Assembly: GCA_023261345.1 (NCBI GenBank)
Contig: JAHFPE010000022.1
Coordinates: forward strand, 1,601 to 8,178
Length of the DNA: 6,578 bases
Source of the DNA: Candidatus Woesearchaeota archaeon
GTDB lineage: Archaea; Nanobdellota; Nanobdellia; Woesearchaeales; ARS49
Direction: 5' to 3'
The translations under genes were made by a program, and so were the position numbers. The notes under the pieces are model-generated. The model saw only the letters and a program-made list of their open reading frames with translations, was not told the origin of the DNA and did not search any database. Positions 1 to 5,223 of the stretch are shown here, in pieces. Numbering within the stretch: the first letter of the stretch is position 1; each line of letters opens with the position of its first letter.

Positions 1-1017
1 ACTGTCATCCTCATTAAGTACAAAACTTTTTTTGTCATTAAATCCAAGGGTAGGCGCGTCAACTTCAATTAATGCGTTACGTTCGTCATTTCTTCCTACA
101 TTTGTGAATCTTGTATCAACGCGAACGTTGCGTGAAGAAAGATCACAACCAACTGTTGTTGCAGGAGATGTGGTTGCACTGTCAATTCGAATTTCATGTG
201 ATAGTCTATCAACTTCCATGCGTACACTAATTCGTTGACCTTGCTTAGCACCATTTGTATCAGTTCCGCTAATATCAATTGTCATTGTTGTGCTGCTTTG
301 TCTTGCATCATCCTCAACCTTTTGGTTTGAGAACTCAACAGTTTCTTTATCATCAGATCTTAGCGAGATAGTGTCGTCTTCTTCTATATCAAGATCTCGT
401 CGAGAATCAGAAAAGACATGTACACGCGCGTTTCTAAAGTCTATATTCGTATTTCTGGAAAAATCATTTCGTGCTTCAACGCTAATATCAAGATTATCTC
501 CTGGTTTGAGTTTTGAAATTCGATCTCCATCACTTACTGTTTTTGTGGAGATTCCATTAACAAGCACTTTTGCTTTTGAGATAGAAAGTTTATTTTCTGC
601 CTGTACACTAAGTTGACCTGATGCCACACTTACTGTTGCATTTGTTCCTGAATCAGTACCACTTGCAGTAAATGTACCAACTGTAATTGCCACAGCAGCT
701 AAATTCGCATCAACTGCAGGATGATCAAGCGGAACAAGAACATTCATAGTTACAGTTACTATTTGTGAAACATTCAACACAGCGGGAAGTCCTGTGAATG
801 AAACATTGAACTTTGCCGCAAGTGTGTTAGTTAATTGCAATCCTGTTACGGATGCATTTCCAGTATTTTTCAATGTGAATTGTGCAGAAAGCATTTGTCC
901 ACGTTGTTGACTTGAACTGCCAAACAAACTTGGAGCGCTGCCCAGTTCGAGCGCGGCAGAGGCAGAGCTTGCCATAAGCGCCAAAAGAACCAATGTCACG
1001 ATTGCGAAGTTTCTCAT
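1..1017 (-). CDS. Secreted S-layer-like / NEW3-CARDB-type surface protein, C-terminus beyond the window
   Basis: The frame is open for 339 codons from ATG at 1017 to the left edge, so the C-terminus is missing. Residues 1-21 are a classic signal peptide: a positive start (MRNF), a hydrophobic core, and an A19-S20-A21 cleavage site. After it, residues 22-118 form a beta-rich domain with the L-x-N-T-G-N pattern (49-54) of NEW3/CARDB-like archaeal surface proteins (COG1361 type). A second domain from about 140 begins with L-x-I-x-K-x-K-V-x-V-N-G and reaches K-L-K-P-G-D (169-174), followed by an acidic stretch around 210-225. I know this pattern from putative S-layer proteins of DPANN archaea. 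A third domain starts near 275. The protein is exported, and a structural role in the cell envelope is inferred. The start is supported by an SD 5 bases upstream and by the signal peptide. The neighbouring membrane-anchored hydrolase on the same strand fits a surface context. I am confident of the CDS and its export, less so of an S-layer role. Confidence 0.85.
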   Translation of the reverse strand, partial: MRNFAIVTLVLLALMASSASAALELGSAPSLFGSSSQQRGQMLSAQFTLKNTGNASVTGLQLTNTLAAKFNVSFTGLPAVLNVSQIVTVTMNVLVPLDHPAVDANLAAVAITVGTFTASGTDSGTNATVSVASGQLSVQAENKLSISKAKVLVNGISTKTVSDGDRISKLKPGDNLDISVEARNDFSRNTNIDFRNARVHVFSDSRRDLDIEEDDTISLRSDDKETVEFSNQKVEDDARQSSTTMTIDISGTDTNGAKQGQRISVRMEVDRLSHEIRIDSATTSPATTVGCDLSSRNVRVDTRFTNVGRNDERNALIEVDAPTLGFNDKKSFVLNEDDS

Positions 1018-1022
1018 TATGT

Positions 1023-1029
1023 AACCCCC
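1023..1029 (-). promoter_or_regulatory. Shine-Dalgarno site of the S-layer-like gene
   Basis: On the minus strand GGGGGTT lies 5 bases before the ATG at 1017. GGGGGT pairs with the archaeal 16S 3' end (ACCTCC) over six positions with one G-U pair. The same motif precedes the TTG start at 6180. An ATG inside this site (ATGGGGGTT) is followed by a stop after four codons and is not used. Confidence 0.6.
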
Positions 1030-1078
1030 ATGTTTTCGGCGTTTGCCGCCATTGTATTGATTCGAAAGTAGTAATGTG

Positions 1079-1086
1079 TTTTTAAA
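1079..1086 (-). promoter_or_regulatory. Probable TATA box of the S-layer-like gene
   Basis: TTTAAAAA on the minus strand, about 65 bases upstream of the ATG, would place transcription start near 1056 and give a leader of about 39 bases containing the SD. A short inverted repeat (1037-1040 with 1045-1048) would lie inside that leader. The match to the archaeal TATA consensus is moderate, and read-through from the upstream hydrolase gene is also possible. Confidence 0.4.
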
Positions 1087-1175
1087 GATTGTGGAAAAAC
1101 ATTTATGAGTTCACTGATTGCTCACTGCAGTAAATGTTAAATTAAGATTTATTCGTTCGATTCATTCGGAGATTT

Positions 1176-3359
1176 TCAACGTTCGGAAATTGAATGTTCC
1201 GCATCTTCTGACTTCGCGAAGATTTGAATCTCCTCTTTAATCGCAGGATACACTTCGGGATGAATATCAGTATCTAACATCGTCGTATGTAAAGGATAAC
1301 GATTTGTGCATGTGCCGTTAATTATAATCGTCTTGCTTCCTTGCAAAAGTGTATCTTTTAATTGTATCACGCCATCCCCGTTGTTTCCACCTGTATCACA
1401 CCCACTACCCGCAATTACTGTTGTTGGAACAATAATTGGTGCTGTTGCAAGTTTTCTTAAAAATACGCTTCCTGTTCGTAAGTCATCACACTCGCGCTCA
1501 TTTCCAGAAATCGGACAAAATACTGCGAAGGTGTCCTGCAACCCATTCGTTGGCGGGCCAATCATGATCAACCCCTTGACATTTGAACTTCCAAACAGTT
1601 GAAGATAACGACGGGCAACAAGCCCCCCCATACTGTGCGTGATGAGAATAACTTTTTTTCTTCCAGTTAATGACGATATTCGCTCAATTAATTCTTTGAG
1701 ACGAACTGCATATGTTTCAATGTTCTCGCTGTTCGCTTGGACAATATAATTCTCTGATTCCTGAAATTGATCCACATAATAGCTTGCTTTGATAGAAACC
1801 GGGAACGGCAGTTCTTTCCACGAATGATTTTGAGCAGTGTACATCGTAACTGCACCTGCCTCAAGAATACCATCGTGCTCAAGAAGCGACTGAATTTTGC
1901 TAAACGCATCTAAACTATACTCAAATGAAAGCGCTTTATTGAACGCATGACCGTGGAGAAAAACAATCGGATAAAGTTGTTCGCATTCACTACAACATTT
2001 CTTGCATTCTCCTTTACTACAACATTGTGAAGCAGGAATATCCCAGTTTTGGATTACTTCCCCCTCTTGCTCGCGCATTTCAAGGTTTATCTCTGGAAAA
2101 ACTGGCCGAATGACACTTACAAGTGTAATATTTACAACTACGCAAGGTACAAAAAGAGTCACGTTCGTGTTGTTAAGAGAATTATTCAATTGAGTATTAT
2201 TTATCTTTGAGCTGTTCTCCCAACGTTCTCTAACACGTTCTACAAAGGAACACGCATCCAAAAGGGTCACGTTCTGAACGAGAATAGAACAATTTTCCAC
2301 ACAGAACATTCTCTCAAACTCTTGTGCATTTTTTATTCTCCGAGAAATCTCCTCTTGAATTGAGGCTCTCACACTATTATTAAGCGCAACACTTAACGCT
2401 TCAGCTGAAAGAATAGCTGCCTCCCTATCTGAGAAGGATTGTGCTTGTGCAACTACGGAAATTCGCGTTCCAATGTCAACAATTGTGTTATTTGCGTGCA
2501 TCCAGAAATCCTCATTGATGAACAAACTTCTTTGAACTTCATTCACAGCGCTAAAAGTATTATTTAGTTTTTCTAATAGAACATAATATCTCTTCAAATC
2601 ATGGGTAACAGACTCATTCCAGTTCCGTAATGCCTCTTGGGCAGCAGCCATTCTCGTTTGAAGTGCTTGTTCTTGCTTGTTCAATAGCAGGAGGTCTTGA
2701 GTTTCCCATAATCTTTTTGTTTCAACTAATGTGTTGTTTATCTCTGTGAGTAAAAGCGTGATGTTTTCCGAATTGTTTGTGAAACTCAAAAAAGACGCGT
2801 TTTCAATAATTGCACTGAGCGATTTTGCACTTCTTTGAAGAGTATTGAACTTCTTGTTTTCTTCGCTAAACTTTTCAGATAATTCGCCAATTCTTTGCTG
2901 GTCTGCTCGAGTGGGAGAGTAATGAAGAGTTACAAGGACGGTTCTTGTCGTTATGATTCCCTCAGTTCTGCATAACAAAGAAGAACTACTTTTGCATGCA
3001 AGATGTGCACGATACACCTGTGTCCCGCTACCGTACTTTCGTGATGTCAAAAGGAAACTAGCACGAAATGGAATTGCAGGAAGAATTGTTTGCGTTTCAT
3101 TCAAGACTAAATTTTCATTCGTCTCAAATGAAAGAGCACATTCTGCAGAACAAAAAGGATTTGTTGTAACTGTAGCGACAACTTTGGCAGTTGTGTTCTC
3201 ACCATCAGATAACCAAACATCCTGCGGAGTAACTGAAAAAGAAACACTGATGTCATGTCCCAAAAGAAAATTCACGTACACATATAACTGCGTGCCGATA
3301 CTGCCGAATAGAAGAAGGATAACTCCTGCCAAAATTAGGAAGATCCATTCGCGACGCAT
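1176..3359 (-). CDS. Membrane-anchored coiled-coil protein with C-terminal lipase-type alpha/beta hydrolase domain
   Basis: 727 residues from ATG at 3359. Residues 2-4 are basic-rich and are followed by a membrane segment (about 5-28), which puts the rest outside the cell. Residues 35-145 look like a beta-sandwich with paired cysteines (70/74, 122/130). Residues 150-350 are largely helical with coiled-coil-like segments. Some 20 N-x-S/T sequons occur, mostly at 187-411. A cysteine cluster (446, 447, 452, 455, 456, 459) precedes the hydrolase domain. That domain shows the oxyanion-hole H-G (469-470), a nucleophile elbow T-H-S-M-G-G with Ser576, a likely acid Asp662 in G-D-G-V-I, and a likely His691. 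This is the order of lipase/PGAP1-like serine hydrolases, which cleave ester bonds of lipids or similar substrates; the actual substrate is unknown. An in-frame ATG at 3434 exists, but it lies upstream of the TATA box (3383-3392), whereas 3359 lies 28 bases from it and immediately precedes the membrane anchor. The S-layer-like gene follows on the same strand after 158 bases. Confidence 0.85.
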   Translation of the reverse strand: MRREWIFLILAGVILLLFGSIGTQLYVYVNFLLGHDISVSFSVTPQDVWLSDGENTTAKVVATVTTNPFCSAECALSFETNENLVLNETQTILPAIPFRASFLLTSRKYGSGTQVYRAHLACKSSSSLLCRTEGIITTRTVLVTLHYSPTRADQQRIGELSEKFSEENKKFNTLQRSAKSLSAIIENASFLSFTNNSENITLLLTEINNTLVETKRLWETQDLLLLNKQEQALQTRMAAAQEALRNWNESVTHDLKRYYVLLEKLNNTFSAVNEVQRSLFINEDFWMHANNTIVDIGTRISVVAQAQSFSDREAAILSAEALSVALNNSVRASIQEEISRRIKNAQEFERMFCVENCSILVQNVTLLDACSFVERVRERWENSSKINNTQLNNSLNNTNVTLFVPCVVVNITLVSVIRPVFPEINLEMREQEGEVIQNWDIPASQCCSKGECKKCCSECEQLYPIVFLHGHAFNKALSFEYSLDAFSKIQSLLEHDGILEAGAVTMYTAQNHSWKELPFPVSIKASYYVDQFQESENYIVQANSENIETYAVRLKELIERISSLTGRKKVILITHSMGGLVARRYLQLFGSSNVKGLIMIGPPTNGLQDTFAVFCPISGNERECDDLRTGSVFLRKLATAPIIVPTTVIAGSGCDTGGNNGDGVIQLKDTLLQGSKTIIINGTCTNRYPLHTTMLDTDIHPEVYPAIKEEIQIFAKSEDAEHSISER

Positions 3360-3382
3360 AATACATATTGCATCGAGAGAGA

Positions 3383-3392
3383 ATATAAAATA
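3383..3392 (-). promoter_or_regulatory. TATA box of the surface hydrolase gene
   Basis: TATTTTATAT on the minus strand is centred about 28 bases before the ATG at 3359, the spacing expected if transcription starts at or next to the start codon (leaderless mRNA). No SD-like sequence precedes that ATG. The box is inside the longer reading frame beginning at 3434, which argues against that start. Confidence 0.6.
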
Positions 3393-3422
3393 GTATCGAC
3401 GCTTCATCTGCAGAGTGCAAGA

Positions 3423-3430
3423 TTTAATAA
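3423..3430 (+). promoter_or_regulatory. TATA box of the TPR protein gene
   Basis: TTTAATAA is centred 26-27 bases before the ATG at 3453, and no SD precedes that ATG, so a leaderless transcript is likely. The box lies about 40 bases from the oppositely oriented TATA box of the hydrolase gene, making this a compact divergent promoter region. Confidence 0.55.
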
Positions 3431-3452
3431 TCACACAGAACTAACCACGCGC

Positions 3453-4295
3453 ATGAGTGAAGATACTGGAATTCTTGATAGAGCATATGCTGCTCTTCAC
3501 AAGTGTAAATACGCTGAAGCTGCGAAAGATTTTAATTTGCTAAGACGCTCTGGCAATTCAACTGCAAGTTACATCTATGGTTCACTTCTCGCAACAATGG
3601 AAGATTTTAGAGGTGCAGATGAAATTTTTGATGAGTTAATCTTGTCAGATTCTCCTGAAGCTAAAGCATATGGCATGGCGGGAAGCGCGAGAATGTCAAG
3701 ACTTCGAGCAACACGAATGTTTGAAAAGTGTCAAACAATCAATCAGAAGCTCACTCCCAAACAAATTAGAGAGTTTCAACGAGAGTTCGTCGGCCTTAAG
3801 AAAGGACTTGAGGAAGCACTTGATGAACCTCTTGATTGTAAGCATGACGTTCTCAATGAATACGGTATACTTCTTGGTCTTAAAGCAAGTATTGCGTGGT
3901 ATCATGAAAAACAGGAACCGCGGCTATTCACAAGAGCAATTAATAAATTAGAAGAAGCCCTCGTACAAGATCCATCATTTACTCCTGCAAGGAACAATAT
4001 TGGAATGACGTATTTTGATTGGGCACTATTGCTTCCTCAAGACGAAAGAAAAGAAAAACTTGCGCTAGCACTTGAAAACTTCAACACGGCATTACGAATG
4101 AATTCATCGTATGTTGAATCACTCATAAACAAAGGAACAGTACTTTGTCATCTTGGAAGGTTTTCTGACGCGAAAGAACCATTTGTAGCAGCCGCGAGAT
4201 TAAATTCGTATCATACAGCAAAATACGTGCGCAAACTTGGAAAAGAAGTTATGCGAGAAATAGGGATTGACAAAGATTGTAGAGTAATCAAATAA
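3453..4295 (+). CDS. TPR-repeat protein, soluble
   Basis: 280 residues with no signal peptide or membrane segment, hence cytoplasmic. Tetratricopeptide-like helix pairs are visible at about 8-34 (A-Y-A-A-L...Y-A-E-A-A-K-D-F), 38-68 (Y-G-S-L-L...F-R-G-A-D-E-I-F), 160-195 (A-I-N-K-L-E-E-A-L-V-Q-D-P...N-N-I-G-M-T-Y) and 202-250 (A-L-E-N-F-N-T-A-L...L-G-R-F-S-D-A-K). The D-P and L-N positions between helices are typical of TPRs. Residues 85-135 form a helical linker with weaker repeat character. TPR proteins are protein-binding scaffolds and no partner can be named from the sequence. The start is fixed by a TATA box 26-27 bases upstream. The stop codon lies within the outer copy of a tRNA-derived direct repeat, so the C-terminal end may have been reshaped by whatever created that repeat. 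Confidence 0.85.
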   Translation: MSEDTGILDRAYAALHKCKYAEAAKDFNLLRRSGNSTASYIYGSLLATMEDFRGADEIFDELILSDSPEAKAYGMAGSARMSRLRATRMFEKCQTINQKLTPKQIREFQREFVGLKKGLEEALDEPLDCKHDVLNEYGILLGLKASIAWYHEKQEPRLFTRAINKLEEALVQDPSFTPARNNIGMTYFDWALLLPQDERKEKLALALENFNTALRMNSSYVESLINKGTVLCHLGRFSDAKEPFVAAARLNSYHTAKYVRKLGKEVMREIGIDKDCRVIK

Positions 4296-4316
4296 CTGGG
4301 ACGGGGGAGATTTGAA
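4290..4316. repeat. Outer copy of tRNA-Pro 3'-end direct repeat (att-like)
   Basis: These 27 bases match 4417-4443 at 26 positions, with an offset of 127; the only difference is g4303 versus t4430. On the minus strand the copy holds the tRNA 3' end from the T-loop (TTCAAATC) through the T-stem and acceptor strand to the discriminator, plus 7 further bases. The 5' part of a tRNA is absent: the bases before the T-loop do not pair with CTCCC. It overlaps the last codons and TAA of the TPR gene. The best reading is an attachment-site copy or the remnant of a partial tRNA duplication. Confidence 0.8.
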
Positions 4317-4359
4317 ATTAAACCGCAGATAACCGCCATCTGGAAGCGAGCACTAAACG

Positions 4360-4384
4360 AGGGAGATCTCCACTGAGACTCCCT
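4360..4384. repeat. Hairpin in the spacer between the tRNA-derived repeats
   Basis: AGGGAG (4360-4365) pairs with CTCCCT (4379-4384), and TCTC (4367-4370) pairs with GAGA (4375-4378). That gives ten base pairs interrupted by one bulged A (4366) and closed by a CACT loop. It is the only strong structure in the spacer. It could fold in RNA from either strand, and it lies downstream of the tRNA on the tRNA strand. No function is assigned. Confidence 0.5.
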
Positions 4385-4414
4385 GATCAGCCCACCCACG
4401 AAAACTTCCAACAC

Positions 4415-4419
4415 AAAAA
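4415..4419 (-). terminator. Oligo-T terminator of the tRNA-Pro gene
   Basis: TTTTT on the minus strand begins 5 bases after the tRNA discriminator base. A short T-run close behind a stable gene is the usual archaeal termination signal. The outer repeat copy has only three T residues at the equivalent place. Confidence 0.45.
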
Positions 4420-4443
4420 TAACTGGGACTGGGGAGATTTGAA
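4417..4443. repeat. Inner copy of the direct repeat, inside the intact tRNA gene
   Basis: This copy covers the 3' end of the functional tRNA-Pro (T-loop part, T-stem 3' strand, acceptor 3' strand, discriminator) and 7 bases beyond it. It is the partner of 4290-4316. When an element integrates in a tRNA gene, the copy next to the 5' part restores the gene, as seen here. Confidence 0.8.
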
Positions 4444-4514
4444 CTCCCGTCACACCCAAAACAGCAGAATACCTGTCCCCAAGGGTGAATCCTACCAAGC
4501 TAGACTACAGCCCC
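4424..4514 (-). tRNA. tRNA-Pro (anticodon GGG) with an 18-base intron
   Basis: Read on the minus strand, the acceptor stem GGGGCTG pairs with CAGTCCC (one G-U), followed by discriminator A at 4424. T8-A9 is present. The D-stem is GTCT/GGAT with an AGCTTGGTA loop. The anticodon stem is CACCC/GGGTG and the T-arm is GGGAG-TTCAAAT-CTCCC. The loop reads T-T-GGG-G, giving anticodon GGG (4478-4480), which reads CCC and CCU proline codons. An intron at 4459-4476 splits the gene after position 37, the canonical archaeal site; the mature length is 73 bases. CCA is not encoded and must be added after transcription. A TATA box lies about 30 bases upstream. All arms pair, so the gene should be functional. 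Confidence 0.93.
4459..4476 (-). other. tRNA-Pro intron at position 37/38
   Basis: The 18-base insert begins ACAGG and ends GTTT on the minus strand. GGACAG (last two exon bases plus intron) can pair with CTGTTT (end of intron) around an 8-base loop, next to the CACCC/GGGTG anticodon stem. This resembles a relaxed bulge-helix-bulge substrate of the archaeal splicing endonuclease, but I do not see two clean 3-base bulges around a 4-bp helix. The exact cut could shift by one base. Confidence 0.75.
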
Positions 4515-4540
4515 AACTGAGACTGAAGTTCCAGATTTGA

Positions 4541-4548
4541 CTTATAAA
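4541..4548 (-). promoter_or_regulatory. TATA box of the tRNA-Pro gene
   Basis: TTTATAAG on the minus strand is centred 30 bases from the tRNA 5' end at 4514. Transcription would start about 4 bases upstream of the mature end, which is typical for archaeal tRNA genes. Confidence 0.7.
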
Positions 4549-4626
4549 CCTGGTGGTGAATTCAGAAAAAAGCGCTACATAAAATTCCTTCACTTTCAAT
4601 TACAGGTATTTTATTCATACACACAG

Positions 4627-4634
4627 TTTATTAA
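4627..4634 (+). promoter_or_regulatory. Probable TATA box of the small membrane protein gene
   Basis: TTTATTAA would start transcription near 4657 and give a leader of about 24 bases that includes the SD at 4672-4677. A second AT-rich candidate lies near 4608-4617. Imperfect repeats of CCTTCACTT-type sequence (4587-4601 and 4639-4652) flank the box and could be regulator sites, but this is speculative. Confidence 0.45.
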
Positions 4635-4671
4635 ACTCCCTTCACTTCAGTTCAAGAGTCGGAGAGTCATA

Positions 4672-4677
4672 GGGTGA
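4672..4677 (+). promoter_or_regulatory. Shine-Dalgarno site GGGTGA
   Basis: GGGTGA ends 3 bases before the ATG at 4681. GGTGA is exactly complementary to the archaeal 16S 3' end (TCACC), which supports this start codon. The spacing is on the short side. Confidence 0.6.
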
Positions 4678-4680
4678 ATT

Positions 4681-5109
4681 ATGAGTGAAGAACTAACAAC
4701 GAGAAGCAAAAGATACTATGCAAATCTACGAAAACAATCGTTACTCTTCATTCCAGTTGGTCTAGTAAGTATTATTGCTGCGCATTACTGCCTTGGCAAA
4801 CTTAAGTTTCACACAAGAACATATTCTGCAGAACATGCAAAAATAATTGCTGAACAAGGAACAATTTATGTGGAAGTTGGTGCAGAAAAACAAACCTATT
4901 GTTCAGATAACTTTGTTGTAAAAAAAGATCTTGTTGCTGGTGCACCACCTCACGTTGAATTATTTGATGCTTTGCCCTCACTACCTATTCGTCTTGAACC
5001 ATTCTTGAACTATCATGTTTCAAAAGAAACGCAAGTGACTTCATTTTTAGCCCAATATACTGAAAAACCCGGCTTGTTGGAACTATTAGCTGGACATAAA
5101 AAAGAATAA
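4681..5109 (+). CDS. Small single-pass membrane protein of unknown function
   Basis: 142 residues. I do not recognise the family. The N-terminus is basic (R8, K10, R11, R17, K18) and is followed by one hydrophobic segment at about 20-38 (L-L-F-I-P-V-G-L-V-S-I-I-A-A), then K40 and K42. By the positive-inside rule alone the topology is ambiguous, but a short cytoplasmic N-terminus with residues 43-142 outside is plausible. The remainder looks like a small mixed alpha/beta domain (beta-like I-Y-V-E-V near 62-66) with just one cysteine (74) apart from C37 in the membrane segment, and it ends in a helical, charged tail. The gene has its own promoter and SD and is separated from its neighbours by the tRNA on one side and 114 bases on the other, so it appears to be transcribed alone. 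Confidence 0.75.
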   Translation: MSEELTTRSKRYYANLRKQSLLFIPVGLVSIIAAHYCLGKLKFHTRTYSAEHAKIIAEQGTIYVEVGAEKQTYCSDNFVVKKDLVAGAPPHVELFDALPSLPIRLEPFLNYHVSKETQVTSFLAQYTEKPGLLELLAGHKKE

Positions 5110-5192
5110 GCGCTGAGCGATTCAACGAATTCATTCTAAACTTGTAATCAGATTGCGTAAACAATGTACACTCTTGAAATTCTGCCTGCATC

Positions 5193-5198
5193 TTTATA
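5193..5198 (+). promoter_or_regulatory. TATA box of the solenoid protein gene
   Basis: TTTATA (within CTTTATAAC) is centred about 28 bases before the ATG at 5224. There is no SD between it and the ATG, so a leaderless transcript starting at that ATG is likely. The same promoter probably also drives the overlapping downstream gene. Confidence 0.6.
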
Positions 5199-5223
5199 AC
5201 CGTTCTGCCAATCATCTCCTCGT

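Noticed and set aside
290..616. Plus-strand 108-codon open frame rich in serine
   Set aside because: It lies antisense to the S-layer-like gene, has no SD or promoter, and its composition mirrors the opposite coding strand.
1037..1048. Small inverted repeat in the leader of the S-layer-like gene as a riboswitch or terminator
   Set aside because: Only four base pairs with a four-base loop; too weak to call a regulatory RNA.
2953..3393. Plus-strand 146-codon open frame opposite the hydrolase N-terminus
   Set aside because: It is fully antisense to a gene with clear domains and a promoter, has a composition without recognisable features, and has no SD. Treated as a shadow frame.
3360..3434. 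N-terminal extension of the hydrolase gene to ATG 3434
   Set aside because: It would place the TATA box inside the coding region and put 25 residues ahead of a good membrane anchor; the 3359 start fits the promoter and topology better.
4297..4397. A second tRNA gene on the minus strand ending at the outer repeat copy
   Set aside because: GGGTGGG (4391-4397) pairs with only five of seven acceptor positions, the T-stem 5' strand does not match CTCCC, and no D-arm or anticodon arm can be drawn. It is at most a dead remnant.
4211..4498. Minus-strand 95-codon open frame across the tRNA
   Set aside because: It covers the tRNA gene, both repeats and the TPR gene end, and has no credible translation signal.
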